From: Dermatophagoides farinae
Taxonomy: Eukaryota; Arthropoda; Arachnida; Sarcoptiformes; Pyroglyphidae
DNA length: 64,000 bases
NCBI RefSeq assembly: GCF_024713945.1
Contig: NC_134686.1
Location: forward strand, 2,380,001 to 2,444,000
Direction of reading: 5' to 3'
Shown: piece after piece, positions 1-15,680 of the stretch
Numbering within the stretch: position 1 is the first letter of the stretch
How the letters are laid out: each line of letters starts with the position of its first letter
The notes under the pieces: generated by a model
Databases searched by the model: none
The model's input: the letters and a program-made list of their open reading frames with translations, nothing else
What the model was told of the DNA's origin: nothing
Made by a program: the position numbers and the translations under genes

Positions 1-3000
1 TTTTATTCATTCATTTCTCTTCATTTTTATTTTGTTTTGTTTTGGTTTCCTTTTTGTTGTTGTTGTTGTTGTTGTTGCTGTTTTAATATTTATTGATTGA
101 TTTTTTGCTGCTGCTGCTGCTGTTGTTGTATATTTTCCATGGAATGATGGCAACATTATTATTATTATTATTATTAATCAGCAATGAAATTGATTGGTTA
201 TCCTTGTATTTGACATTGTCTGTGTATGTGTGTGTGTGTGAGTGTGTGCCGAAGCATTTTTTTTCAAATTTTCAATTTACAAACGTGTGGTTGAATATAA
301 TGTTTGTTTAATTTTTATTTTTATTTTTTTTTGCCAATCAATCGATCAATATCGATCGATTGATGGATTTTTGTTTCGTTCTTTTTTGAAAAAAAAATCG
401 TATATAACATTTATAAAGGTTATGTGATGATTTGGTTTTTTTTTGTTTCAATTTTGAGTTAAATAGAAAAAAAAGAACAGATGAATGAATCCAATACAGC
501 CATCTTTGGTGGAGAAAAACAAAACACGCATAGCACACGTAGATCGAAGAAAAAAATTCCATTCTGTTCCACACACACACACACACACGCCAAACATTAT
601 CATTATTTAAATGGCGAAATATGGAATATTTGATATATTTGGTGGAGAACCAGAAAAAAAACCGAATGAATGAATGGTGCCTTGCTTGCATTATATTCGA
701 TTCTTATTCGTTTAATTATTCTGATGAATAGTTTAAAAATCTAACTTTTTCTGTTGTTTCATTCGATATTCATTATTTGATGAATCAATATTCAATTCTA
801 ACTGCTCACGTATTAATAATACACAAATACGAATCGATAATGAAAATGAAAAATTTTTTTTTCTGTTTTGTTTTTTTTTTTTGTTTTCAGGTGTTGTTAT
901 AAATAGTAATGGGTGGTGTGTGTGTGTGTGTCTGTTTTTGTGCGTGTTTTTTGTTTGTTTGGTTATGAACATAAAAAATTGTCATTTGAACATTTGACAT
1001 TTGAGATGTGACTTGATCGATCTTAATTTGATTGGATTTTGTGTTTGTGTTTGTGTTTGGTTTGAATCTCTATGATTAGGTTGATGTTTCAATTAAAACA
1101 TACGCACACACACACAGAGACATTAAGAAATTGAGAATTGAGGTGCTAGCATCTGGTGATTTTTTGTTTTTTTTTTTGTTTCCCTAATTTGCATTTCCTA
1201 AATAAAACTATTGATTTTTTTTGTTGTATATTCAAATAAGAATGGAAACAAAAACATCCTAATGAGATTTTTTTTTCTCTAAACAAAAACAAAAAAAAGT
1301 TTATGTTTTCTGTTTCAATTGAAATGGAAAACATAAACTTTGATTATAATTAGTGGTAGGTAGTGGTGGTAGGTGGGATGAAATATAAAAAAAAACACCA
1401 TGGTCCATGGTGTGTTTGTTTGTTTGTTTGTTTTTGTTCTAGATTTGATTGATGCTAATTAGGTGTGTGTGTGTGTGTGTGTGTGTAGTATTCATATGTT
1501 TGTATGGAAAAAAAGTCATAACGAAATGATTGTTGTGTTTGACGTAAACACGAAATATAGTAGGTATTATGAAAACCAAACAAAACAAAATCTCTTGATT
1601 TAAGGTGAACAAAATAAAATAAACACCTGCATGCCATCATCATTATCATTATTATTATCATCATCATCAACAACATCTACCTGGGCATTATTATTATTGT
1701 AATTTATAAATCATAAAAATAGGAAAAAAAAATAATTGGTGAATATCCGAATCTGCTGCATTTGTTTTCGAGTGTTTTTTTTTTTTGTGGAAAAAAAGTT
1801 GGCTTCACTGTAATAATAATGATTTTTTGTTTCGATTCGAGAATGGTCAGATTCTGGGCAGACACACACACACACAGAATTCTTATCAATTTCGATGGAT
1901 ATTCCACAATTTCATTTGCCTTTTGCTTTGTTTTTCTTTTTAAATAATTTTCTTTCATCTCCCATGTTCATTTCGTTTTCCTTGTTTTTTTTTTTTTTTT
2001 TTTTTGTTTAAGATTCATTCTATTATTGTAAAGGATTGAATGATTCATTTGTTTTCTCATTCATTGGACTGGTTTCCATCTATTATATTATAATAATCAA
2101 TGATGATGATGATTACATTTGGTCTGGTGTTTTTTTTTCTTTGGTAATGGCAATGGTGGTAGTATATATTTTTTTTCTGCAGAACTTGGTGTGTATAATG
2201 ATGATCAATATAATAATCGATCGATGGATCATCATCATCATCATCATCCCAATGATTATTATTATTATGATTGCTTGATGAAATATTGTTCGTTTCCCAT
2301 ATGATATCTTTCTCTCTCTCTCTTTCTCTTTATTTTTTCTTTTCATTCTTGGGTGCACACAACCATTATTCATTTATCTTTCTTTCATTTTTTGTTTTGT
2401 TTTGTTTCGTTGTTGCTGTCATTGCTTGGTTGTTGTTGTCTGCAATAGCTTTGAGATAATTTCAATGTCATTATGTCTTCCAGTTTGTGTATATGATACA
2501 TAAACTGTGTAATGTATAGCATATATATATATATTGAGTGATTTAAAAGCAAAATAGAGAGAAAGAATTTTTTTTTTATTTTCATTATAATGGAAAAAAA
2601 AGAAGAAGAATAAGAATCAGTTATACGATTATATATATAGAATACTGGTTAGTTTATAAATACAATGCCGGTACCGTACAATTCTTGTTGTTGTTGTTAT
2701 TATTGTTATCGCTATAGTTTTTTTTTCCATATTCCGTTTTGTTGTTTCTATTAACACACACACACACACACACAGAATCGGTACAATTTTTATTTCAAGT
2801 ATTTTTCATTGGATTCTGGTGGCTTCGATTTTTTTTTTATTTTTATCATCATTATTATGTCTACACACACACGCACACACACACACACAGAGAGATGGTG
2901 AAAATGTAATAAACTCGAAAATTTAATTAATGAAATTTTCTTTCTTTCACATCCTTTTTTTGTTTCTTTTATTATATTCATATTCATATAGCGTGTTTAT

Positions 3001-6000
3001 TGTCTTTTTTTTTTGTTATACACACACACACACACACACATGCCCACACACTGAGAAAGACATGACAGAATTTAATTTCATCCCGTTTTCTATCGTTGTT
3101 GTTATATTTAATCGATTTCTTTACCATTTTCTTATCATATATTAATTATGATTTTACAGAAAAAAAATCCAATGTTTTTCGTGTGCGTTTGTGTGAGAAT
3201 GAGAGATAGTGAGAAATGATCACCAATCTTCAATGTCAATGTTTTTTTTTTCGTTCGATCCATTCATTTTTTTTTTTTTTTTTTTTTTTTTGGTGTTGGC
3301 TGATGTTGATCCATGTGTGTTTGGTTATTGTGATTGTGATTGCGTGACCAGATTTTCACTATGATGATGACAAATTCATATTTTAAAGAATTATAATAAT
3401 AACTATGATGATGATGATGATGATGATAGCTACACAGACAGACACTGAATGACAAGACAAAAAAAAAATTAAGAGCTTTGTAACAGGCAAAAGTGAATGA
3501 ATGAAAGAATTCAGGCTTATCATTCATGATGATAACATTGTCATTGTTGAATATTTTTTCTTTCTACATATTACCAATTCTATTCATTCTTTCATTACAG
3601 AATCTTGAATTTTAAATGGCAAACAAAAAGGACATTTTGATTGACATTGGCAATGATTATGATTATGATTATGATTACTGTTATTAATGCAGTAAAATTT
3701 ATGATTTTGATGACCATGTCTCTGTGTGTGTGTCTGTCATACATCTAACTAATCAAAAAATTTTGTTTCTCTGTTTATTTTGGGGCATTAATCTACAGAA
3801 TATTCCAGAATACTGTAATTTTGATTGTAAATTCAAGTATTTTTTTTGGCGTGGTCTTTTTTTTTTAAAAAAAAAATATTCTTTGCTTGTTGTACACACA
3901 ATCATTAAATGTGCGTGTGTTTGTTTGTTTGTTTTCCTGGTTCTTAAGCAAGAATTTTTTTTTAAACCCTTTGAAGAATCAATTATTCTAAAAGAATTGA
4001 CGTTTGAATCATATATTTTTATATCATACACATATATTCTCATTATTCTACTAATATCATTTTATTCTTGTGATAAGTTTTACCGGAAATATTTTGTCTT
4101 TTTTTTATGATTCGCTCCATTTTCCCATGAACACACTCACATAAGATGTTTACATGCAGTAATTCAACAAAAAAAAGCAGCATACACGAATGAAAAATGC
4201 CTAGCCAATGCCATATTGATCGAACGAGAATTTGACCTGATTTTTTTTTTTTTTTGGTTGTATTTCATTTCACATGTTTTTTTTCTATTTTTAGAATCAA
4301 AATCACCTAGGAACCTAATTCTTGAATAGTGATGCCGTTTTTTTTCACTCTCTCTCACACACACACACACACACACAAGATGGGTATTATTTTTTTTTTC
4401 TACACATTTGTAGTTATATATAGAAACACACATACACACACACACACATGAAATAAAAAAAAAGAAAAGAAAAGATAAATATACAGAATTAGTCAGAATC
4501 TATATATAGGTCACAAGGTTTTCCATCCATCCATTCATTCATTCATTCATTCATTCATCATCATTATAACTTTTTTTGTTTTGTTTTGTTTGTAGACATT
4601 CAAAAATTGAAGTATGCAGAATATTCCGTTTATTCAATTTTTTTCCCCTTAACTACCCCTTATTATTATTATTATTATTATCATCACATCATTTTGGTTG
4701 TTTGTATGTTGCCAGAAAAGAAATGATTCAAAATTTCAATTCCATTTTGGTTTTTTCTTTTAAAAATATTTGTTTGGAACATTCACCTATTCTAAGCTAG
4801 TTTTTATGTTTGTTTGTTTCTCACACTGTTATTTGCTTCTGTCACACTTGCACACACACACACACATACGGGTATTTGCGACTGTTCCAACACAATGGTT
4901 GTTTATATATGTGTGTGTGTGTGTAAGATGTGTAAGATGCACAACAGCGCACATACCAATGAACTCTGGAACTAAATAGTTTTTTTTTATTGTCTCATTG
5001 GATCTATTTTCATATCTGATGTTTATTCATTCATTCATTCATTCATTACAGTGAAACATATATATATGTCGCTCTCTCATTGTGATTAAGGCTGTGGTTT
5101 AGAATTAAACAGTCATTCAAGACACAAATTCTGGACAAGAATTTCCCTCTTTTTAGCAATAATAATAATGATGATGATGATGATCATAATTCATAATTTA
5201 TTTTTGATTCTTGAAAAATTCATTCATTCATTTTTTATGAATGAATCTTTTTTTTTTTTTGAAAAATTTTGGGAATTATTAATCGATGTGAATTCAAATG
5301 AATTTTCACCAGAAAAACAAAAACGCATTTAGATGCGCATCATCATTGTTGGATTTTTTTTTTTTTTTTTTTTGATGACATACATTTTGATTTTGTATGT
5401 TTTCAATTGATGGTGGTGGTGGTGGTGGTGGTGATGGTGTTGGTGGTGCAACAATTCTGTCCTGAGATTCTGTCATTCGAATTCGGTCGATTGAGGTTAT
5501 GAATTGCCCCTGCCCTCAATATCTATTTTCGTTTTTTTTTCTTGTTTGGTTTCGCTTTGCTATTTCGCTTTTCTTTTTTTTTCATTTCAATTCAATTATG
5601 ATACGGTTTGTGTTTTGTTTGCTATTTTTAGATTCACCCATCATCAGTTTTTTGTAGTGATACAAAACAAAAAAAAAAATAACAAAACAAACACACACAC
5701 ACACACATACACAACATAAGAAACTGTGAAAAGAATTCAAGTTGATTCTTTGGATTTCTTCATTTAGTTAGTTTCCTAGTATATGGCCCACACTATCATT
5801 ATTTCGAACAAGAATCAAAAAAAAAATTGTGTGTGTGTCATAGCTGTCGAAAAATTAGCAATGATGATTATCATCATCATCATCGTCGTCGTCGTCGTTG
5901 AAAAATTGAGGTACAAATATTAAAGAATTGACAGAATAGCAAACATCAACAGTTTTTGACATTTTTTTTCTTGTCTATTTTATTTCATTTAAATCATTTC

Positions 6001-6890
6001 ATCATCTTGATGCATATAATAATTTCTGGCTGTCTTTCTGGTTGCAATGAATGAATGAATGAATGTGAATGTGAATGAATCCAAATGCCTCTTGTGAGAA
6101 TAGTAAAAAAAAAGAAAACTTTAATAATGAAAAATAGAAAATTTCTTATGTTTCTTAGTAAGTTGAGTAAGACAACATTTAATGATGAAAAACGGGAAAA
6201 AAAGTGTCGTAATGAATGAATGAATGAAAAGTGTGAAAAAACAAATGCACACACACACACACACACACAGACAGACAGACCAAGAATTTCGAGTAAAAAG
6301 TTGAACTTTTTTTTCCATAAGAATGTCATGAAATTGGTTAGAAGAATAAAAAACAAAAATTAAGTAGTCTCTCGGTGTTGTTGTTGTTGTTGTTGCTGTT
6401 GTTTAATAGATCATCATTCATTCATTTCGCTTGAAAAAACTGTTCATTTTTTTTTGTTTTGTTTCCAAACATTCCGCATATCCACTTCAAGTTGTGTTTT
6501 TGATAATGATTAATTCGTTGCTTTGTTTTTTGTTTTTTGTTTGACTTTAATTCTTTTTTTCCATTCAACATTCTTTCTTCCTTTTTGTTTTCTGGTGATG
6601 AGAACAGAATTCTTTGTGCGCAAAAGAAAATTTTTTTTCTTTTTTTGTTTTGTATCGTTTTGGTGTCATTCGAATGTTGTCATTTTATTTTGTGAATTTC
6701 TCCGGTTTTTAGTTCATTTAAATTTTGGTTTTTTTTCAATGTCAAAATCTGTGTCTGTGTGTGTGTGTGTGTATGTTATCTATTTTTGAATTTGATTTGT
6801 AGTGAACAAAAAAAACAATTTGGAACCACGACGAATCCATGATGATGATGATGATGATTGAAACTTGAATAGAAAATTAATTTGATAGTG
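1..6890. other. repeat-rich stretch without recognisable genes
   Basis: No open reading frame here shows a family motif or normal codon texture. The ORFs present are built from T runs, (TG)n and (GAT)n. The stretch holds many short (TG/CA) tracts, (TTG)n, (GAT/ATC)n, (ATTC)n and long T runs, for example 2000 and 3270. One near-perfect palindrome at 1296-1341 is listed separately. It may be intergenic or the upstream part of a gene outside the window. Confidence 0.7.
1296..1341. repeat. near-perfect 46-bp palindrome with no loop
   Basis: The two 23-nt halves are reverse complements of each other apart from two adjacent base pairs. The centre is CAATTG, so there is no loop. It could extrude as a cruciform, be a dimeric binding site, or be the remnant of a foldback element. 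No target duplication is obvious beside it. Confidence 0.75.
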
Positions 6891-6897
6891 TATATAA
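6891..6897 (+). promoter_or_regulatory. TATA-like box ahead of the 6952 exon
   Basis: TATATAAA-like sequence (tatataaag) lies about 60 bp upstream of the ATG at 6952. That spacing fits a start site 25-35 bp downstream and a short leader. In such A+T-rich DNA a chance match is possible. Confidence 0.3.
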
Positions 6898-6951
6898 AGT
6901 GTTAATATTTTTTTTTTGGTACTGTTTTTAAAACACTTGCGTTCGACACAC

Positions 6952-7739
6952 ATGATAATATGGCTTCTTGCCGTTTTATTTGGTTCATTTATTGTTTATA
7001 TCAAACATCTGTTACAACGGCCAGAAACAATCGAACTTTTTTATTATATTCATTTTAGACAACGTCTTCATCGTAATTCATTATGTTCAACCAATGTTGA
7101 AGATATTGGAAAACTTTTCCATCATCATATTTATGGTATGTGTGTGTGTGTGTGTGTGTCTGTGTCTGTGTGAGTGTGTGGGTGTGTGTTTGGGTTTGTA
7201 GACTTGAAAGAATCCAACTTTTTAACCCTTTTCTCTCTCTTTCTCTTGATCGATATTTAATCTTTTATATATATAATTTCTTTAACACACCATTTTAATC
7301 ACCATCTGATTGATTTGATTGGTCTATTTATCAGAAATATGATTATGATTTTATGATCTGAGATGACTATGAATAATCTGTCATGACAGCCACATATCTG
7401 ATCTGATCTGATCTAATTTTATGTGACGATGATGATGATGATGAAGATTCTCTTCATTTCTGTTTTTTATCTATATATTTGACATGGTTTTTTTGTTCTC
7501 TTCCATTGAACGGAAATTAAACGTAAACGGAAACTACTATTCTTGTGTGAATTGACCGCCTACAATTTTTTTTATCTAAAAAAGCTTCAAATTTTTTTTT
7601 CAAATTCCAAGAATCAATGCTTTACCTACTTCATTCACATTGTGGAATTCATGCTGTTCCAATAGCAACAGCAGCAGAACGGCATTCACCTTTACTAGTT
7701 ACCGGGTGCATCGTTTCATTTCTATTTTCATTGCTATAG
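6952..7739 (+). CDS. unrecognised two-exon membrane protein (candidate)
   Basis: Exon 6952-7135 starts at the first ATG after an in-frame stop at 6895. It encodes a hydrophobic N-terminus (about residues 2-18) followed by a basic, normally coded stretch ending LFHHHIY, with donor GTATGTG. An acceptor after ttccaag at 7610 opens exon 7611-7739 in the matching phase (phase 1). It adds ESMLYLLHSHCGIHAVPIAT and onward, and ends in a second hydrophobic segment before TAG. The product would be about 103 residues with a membrane segment at each end. I do not recognise the family. The same phase-1 donor would also join the first PKA exon at 10600 in frame, so exon 1 could instead be an alternative PKA N-terminus. 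Supporting signs are a locally higher G+C content, few T runs and compatible splice phase. Confidence 0.35.
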
Positions 7740-8582
7740 CGGTAAAATAATCCACTTACATTATTATATTAACCTAAAAAAAAAAATTTGCCCGAAATAG
7801 GAATACACGCACACAGCGCACAACGAAAGTTAAAATCAGGTCAACTTCTCGCTATTTTCGGGTTTTTTTTTCTTGTTCATTTGACTCGTTCCATAAATAG
7901 CATCCGATGATTCCATATATATATATATATAGCATTCTGGAATCCAAAATATCTTCTTTTTTTTGCTATGTAATTTCAAAATTATCACTGCCATGTACTG
8001 TCATCATTGTTGAATTTTTTTTGATGATTATGATGGATTCCGGAAATATTCTTTGAAATATTCATTTATTTATTTGTGCGGGTGTATGTGTATTTTTTAA
8101 TAATTGAATTTTTTGTTGATTTTGGATCATGAATCAAACATTTTCTTGGCTAAAAATTATTAATACAATATAAATTATGAATTTTTGCCGAAAAACTTCA
8201 AACAAAAAAATTTTTTTTCCTCATTTCATTAGAAGAGAATAAGGAAGCAAAAATATTCCCATACAAATATGGTATATGGAAAAATTTTTGTTTTCTTTTT
8301 TTTTCGTTTGTCAACAACAACAACACACAACTTAACGTGTAAATTTACAGCAAACAATATATTGACAGGCATCTCAGCATTGGTGGTAGTATATATTCAA
8401 ATATATCAATAAAGCCGAATGATAATAAAATTAACACTCACAATACCACTAAGACAGACATACAGACAGAAAGATCATCATTTGAAAACCAGAAATAAAT
8501 AAATAAAAAAATGCCGAAAGATATTGACTATATTGAAAAATATGACAAACAGAAATATAAATAAATTAATATATGGTGGAAA

Positions 8583-8613
<31 letters not shown>

Positions 8614-10599
8614 ACAACAACAAAAGTGAAGAATTATGTTTCTGTTTTTTTTTTTGGTATTTATTTATCTTGCCTACAAAAGTTTCTGGTTTTTTTCCCT
8701 TTTTTTGTTGTTATTCATCCATTTTTTTTCCAATTTGGTAATGTTCCATATCATCATCATTATCATCATATATGATGATATGGTACAAGCAAAAAAAAAA
8801 AAAAAATTGGAACAACATCATCAACATCAAACTATATTCTATACCCAATTCATAGAATAAAACAAAAAAAAAAAAAAAAAAAAACAGCCAAAAAAGAGAG
8901 AGACTCACGAACATTTTCATTCTATACATACATACATACAATTTATTTTGTTGAGCAATAAAAAAAAAGAATGAAAGAAAGAAAAATAGTGACAAGAGAA
9001 TGTAGAAAAAATCCGGTTCCATCATCATAATCATAATCATTGTCATTTATATATGGAATCATCATCATCGTCAGTTTTTATTGGGATATACCGATATTTA
9101 TGAAATTCATCGTTTTATTCAGTGTTTCAAAGGCTTAATTTTTTATTTTTGGTTTTTTCTTTTTTTCTCTCTGTGTGTTTGTGTGTTTATATTTCTGAAA
9201 CTTTTTGTGTTTGTTTCAAAATTCATCATTGAATTTGTTATTCATAATGTCCATTTTAAATGATGATGTTTCATGAAAAAGATTATGATCATCGTCATCA
9301 TCATCATCATAATCATCATCATCATCATGATCATGATGATGATAAGCAATGATGCGGCGAAATATCTATCATTTAGCAGTGTATTCACGTCGTTGGCGAC
9401 GAAGAATAACTATTAGACGACGAAATTCTGGTTATTTGTTTATTTCTTTGATTATTATCAAGAATATTGTGTGTTTGTGTGTTTTTATGGTTTTTTTCTC
9501 GTTTTCGTTTTCGTTTTTGTTTGCTATGAATGAACTTAATTATTTTTTTAAATTCCTTCATTTTCAATGGCTGAATTTCATGGGCCAAATTTTATGATCA
9601 AATGCAATGTTTTTTTCGTATTTTTTAGATTCAAAATCAAAAAAAAAAAAAAAATTCATTCATTTGATGAATAAATCGAATGGTTTTTTAAAGATTCAAA
9701 AAACGCATGTCCATATAATTTGATATATGGACAGATATGAAAATCGGAAATCTAAGATCTACATTTTTCAAATATATATATACAAAATCAAATAGACGAA
9801 ATGTTTTTTTTTCTGTTTGCCATACACACACACACACACACACACACATGAACACACGCACAGGAAATTGATCAAGGTCCATGATGATGGACAATTTCAG
9901 AATGGAAAAATCTTTCACTATGTGATTTTGATTCTATGTAGTCATTTTCAATGTCATTGTCGTTTTGTTGATTTACATAATATCAGATTTTCTTTTATTT
10001 TTTTTTGTTCTCCACTGTCTTTACATTTGATTGGAACAAACAAAATGAAAATGAACTGACTCTGGTTCTCTTCAATTCCACCCATCCATCCATCCATCCA
10101 TCCCTCCATGTATATAGAATTGAAAGTAAACATTGTTCGTTTTTCTGTTCTATGTAGTTTTATTCGGTTTTTATTTTTCCATTTCTTTTTGTTTGTCTGG
10201 TTATTTTTTTTCTATTCGGCCCGAATAAAATCTTTTCAAATTCAAATTTTTTTTCAATACAATAATAAATCATACATCATTTATATATACGCTCAAAATA
10301 TAGTGAAAGGAAAATTGTTATGTTGATTTTTTTTTTTTTGATATGTTTTTGTATATATATTTATTATATAAACATTATCATCATCATCATCATTGTCTGG
10401 AATTTTGTTGGATTGGTGCCCGAAGCTTATTCTCTATGTGTATTTGTGTATGTGTGTGTTTATTGTTTGTCGGTGAAAAAGTTTATTTTGTTGAAAATCA
10501 AATGAAGATGAAAAATCATGTCTTGTAAAATTTTTTTTTTTTGATTTAATCAATCAATCTTTATTTTTTTTTTGTTTCGTTTTTTTTTTGATTTTATAG
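7740..10599. other. non-coding interval upstream of, or intronic to, the PKA gene
   Basis: It is dominated by T and A runs, (AAC)n at 8586-8626, (GAT/ATC) arrays at 9286-9345 that fold on themselves, and (CA)n at 9822-9849. One arginine-rich short ORF at 9349 is listed separately. No canonical myristoylated PKA first exon (MGN...) was found here. Confidence 0.6.
9349..9430 (+). other. candidate arginine-rich alternative first exon
   Basis: An ATG that follows an in-frame stop opens 27 codons rich in CGT/CGA arginine: MMRRNIYHLAVYSRRWRRR, then ITIRRRNS. A GT follows in phase 1 (G|GTTATT), the phase needed to join the PKA exon at 10600. The donor is weak. Base composition is clearly less T-rich than the surroundings. 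It may be a chance ORF. Confidence 0.2.
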
Positions 10600-12975
<2,376 letters not shown>

Positions 12976-13120
12976 CGATAAAATAAATAAATAAAATAAA
13001 ATATATATGACAACAACAACAAAACAAAACAAAACAAACAAACAAACAAACAAACATCATCATCGTTGTATTCACAATCAAATCAGTCAGCCAATAAACA
13101 ATTGATGAGTCACATACTAT

Positions 13121-13160
<40 letters not shown>

Positions 13161-13867
13161 TGACATTGAAAAACCATTTAAAAACAAATCAATTTCAATT
13201 TCAATTTTGTGTCGATCCAAATTCATCACCATTCGTTCTTTCATAATCATCAACATCATCATCATCATCATCATCAATCATTTGTCACCAGCATCTGCAT
13301 TTGCATCGTTTCGTTTTTGCATTTTGTTTCATTGTTGTTTTTTTTGCCTCTTTTATTCTCATCCACCCGCCCCTTCATTCATCCATCATTGTATTCACAA
13401 TCATCATTGGTTTACATTCGTAATAAATAAATAAAAAACAAAACAAACAAACAAACAAACAGATAAATCTTTCAAGTTATTTGATTTATATTGAAGAATT
13501 GATTACTGGTGTTCCATCATCATCAAGAATTTTATTTGAACTACACACACACACACACACACACACAACAGAAAACATTGAATGATGATGATAATGACCA
13601 CAGGCTATTGATGAGATATACACAAAACTGAATTGGATTAAAGAATATTCATGTCCATATATAAGTATATTATATGATTATTATAATCCCAAAAAAAAAA
13701 AAAAAATTTTTTGTTATAATTTTGTTGACAATTTTTTCTTTCCTAAATATATTTTTTTTTGTCTCATTCACTACTTGAATTCATTTCTTGAAATTCAAAT
13801 TCAAAAAAATTTTATTTTCAAATCCTCTGGGCTTCTTTATTTCCTGCTGTATTCACTGATTCTTTTT

Positions 13868-13906
<39 letters not shown>

Positions 13907-14816
13907 CTGATGGGTTCCAAATGTAGATTTAATTAATTCGTTTCACACACACACACACACAACTGAAAAATTCTAGTCGCCATTGATAAATTATCGCGTC
14001 CATAACAACAAACGATCAATAGAAAATTTCAATCGATTTTTATTTTCTCAACAAGAAAATTGTTATTATTGATCGAAATCAATAATTTTTGTTGTTGTTG
14101 TTGTTTCAATAACTTTCTTGTCAGACACATACACACACACACACACACATTACAATCACATCACACTTTTTATTTCATTCTACTATTCATCAATTTAGCC
14201 AAGCGCTTGATTCTTCCATTTTTAATGTTTTTTTTTCAAATTTTCAATTTAATTTTGTTTTATTTTTATTTTCGTTCAAAATTTCAATTTTCATCAACAA
14301 AAACGAATGAATGAATGAATGAATCGATTCTTTTTCGTGCGCAACTCGTAAACAACAACAACAACAACAACAACAGCCGTTAATCGTTTAACCATATTTT
14401 TTTTTGCAATTTTCATTTATTTTTTTTCTGATGATAATCGATTCTGTGTTTCTATATACATACATACATACATACATACACATATATATAGAATGAAAGA
14501 AAATCACCTATTGCAACAACAACAACAACAACACGCCCACAACAAAAACCCGAAATATATATTGGAGAAAATGTCCAAATTATTAATTGATTATCGTGAT
14601 TTGTGGTGAAACACGAAAATTAATTAACCAACATATATATGTTTCGTTTTCTCTCAACTTTGTTATTCGAAAACTAAAAAAAAAAAAACAAAACAAACAA
14701 TGTAAATATATTATTATATGGATAAATTATTATTATTATTATTATTAATTTTAAATTTTAAATTTGAAAAAAAATAAAAATAAAAATTCATTGAAAACAC
14801 TAATAACGTTTGAATT
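12976..14816. other. PKA 3' region and convergent intergenic DNA
   Basis: Overlapping AATAAA motifs start 7 nt after the PKA stop (from 12982), and another cluster lies near 13421-13436. The rest is (CA)n (13128-13154, 13542-13567, 13870-13901), (CAA)n and A/T runs up to the ALKBH1 stop codon. No ORF with gene-like content was seen. Confidence 0.6.
12982..13001 (+). terminator. clustered AATAAA poly(A) signals after PKA
   Basis: At least three overlapping AATAAA hexamers lie 7-26 nt past the PKA stop codon. If they are used, the 3' UTR is very short. The more distal AATAAA cluster at 13421-13436 is an alternative. Confidence 0.5.
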
Positions 14817-15680
14817 TCAAAAAACCTGACGAATATTCACATTCACACGAAAAATATTTCCATTTTTGACCAATGTTTCTGATGGCAATATTTTTGGCAC
14901 TGAATGTAATGCTAGACGACTTTCATTGGACATTATGACTAAATCTGAATCGTTTAATAAAACAGGCACAATTGGTTGTGATGATTGTTTTGTTTGGCCA
15001 CCGATCAAAAATATGGCCGATGATCCAAGACTTAAACTAAGTAATGGTGCATAATGATTCAATTCTGAATGATCAGTATGAAAACATAGTGATGAATTTT
15101 GTGTATAATAATTAACAATACCAGCTTCAGGTTTTAAAGTAGATGATGATGATGATATATGGAAATTCATAAACATCGATACAATTCGACATAGATCGTT
15201 GATTCGATCAGGTATCCGTACGGTTTTCTGATTCAGATCATAAACTTTACTGTTCCAATCATGATGATAGCCAAATGTTATCCATCTTAATTTTGATTTC
15301 GATTTTTCATTCAAATCATTTAATGAAATATTCGATTTAAGATTCAATTCCTCATGATATGATGGCAATTGATCATGAAAATAATCGAACCAATCTTGTC
15401 GAAAATTTTCCTTCAATATTCCAGTTATGATAAAAAATCCATCCAAACCTTTGATTAATTTATAAATCTTCCATTGATCGAATGGTTTGAAATGTGTAAA
15501 CGTTTCGCAATTAGCAACAACTGATGGTGATGAAATGTCTGAAGATTGTTCCAGTTGTTGAAAGAAATTTTCATAATTTTCAGCGTATCGAAGATCGATT
15601 AATGGTAAATCGGATTTTGGCGACCAATTTCTATAAAGTTTAAATGTTGTCTTGTAAATTTCTTCACCCGAATCAGCCAT
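14817..15680 (-). CDS. ALKBH1: AlkB homologue 1, Fe(II)/2-oxoglutarate dioxygenase
   Basis: A single-exon ORF of 287 residues starting MADSGEEIYK, the only ATG ahead of the conserved core. It matches ALKBH1 in the stretch LRWITFGYHHDWNSKVY, the double-stranded beta-helix AGIVNYY, and the iron ligands His201-Thr-Asp203 and His259 (RLALHSVPKILP). The 2-oxoglutarate arginine motif is RVNVNIRQVF (Arg278, Arg284). The family demethylates or oxidises modified bases, notably in tRNA and mitochondrial tRNA, and possibly DNA. The protein stops right after RQVF, so the long C-terminal extension of the roughly 389-residue human protein is absent. It is transcribed divergently from BAP55 across 139 bp. 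Confidence 0.92.
   Translation of the reverse strand: MADSGEEIYKTTFKLYRNWSPKSDLPLIDLRYAENYENFFQQLEQSSDISSPSVVANCETFTHFKPFDQWKIYKLIKGLDGFFIITGILKENFRQDWFDYFHDQLPSYHEELNLKSNISLNDLNEKSKSKLRWITFGYHHDWNSKVYDLNQKTVRIPDRINDLCRIVSMFMNFHISSSSSTLKPEAGIVNYYTQNSSLCFHTDHSELNHYAPLLSLSLGSSAIFLIGGQTKQSSQPIVPVLLNDSDLVIMSNESRLALHSVPKILPSETLVKNGNIFRVNVNIRQVF

Noticed and set aside
606-680. Short ORF MAKYGIFDIFGGEPEKKPNE
   Set aside because: Only about 20 codons, with no splice context or homology; probably chance.
9286-9345. Strong hairpin from ATC and GAT repeats
   Set aside because: Any adjacent (ATC)n and (GAT)n arrays fold this way, so it is not a specific miRNA candidate. The same applies near 22977 and 56185.
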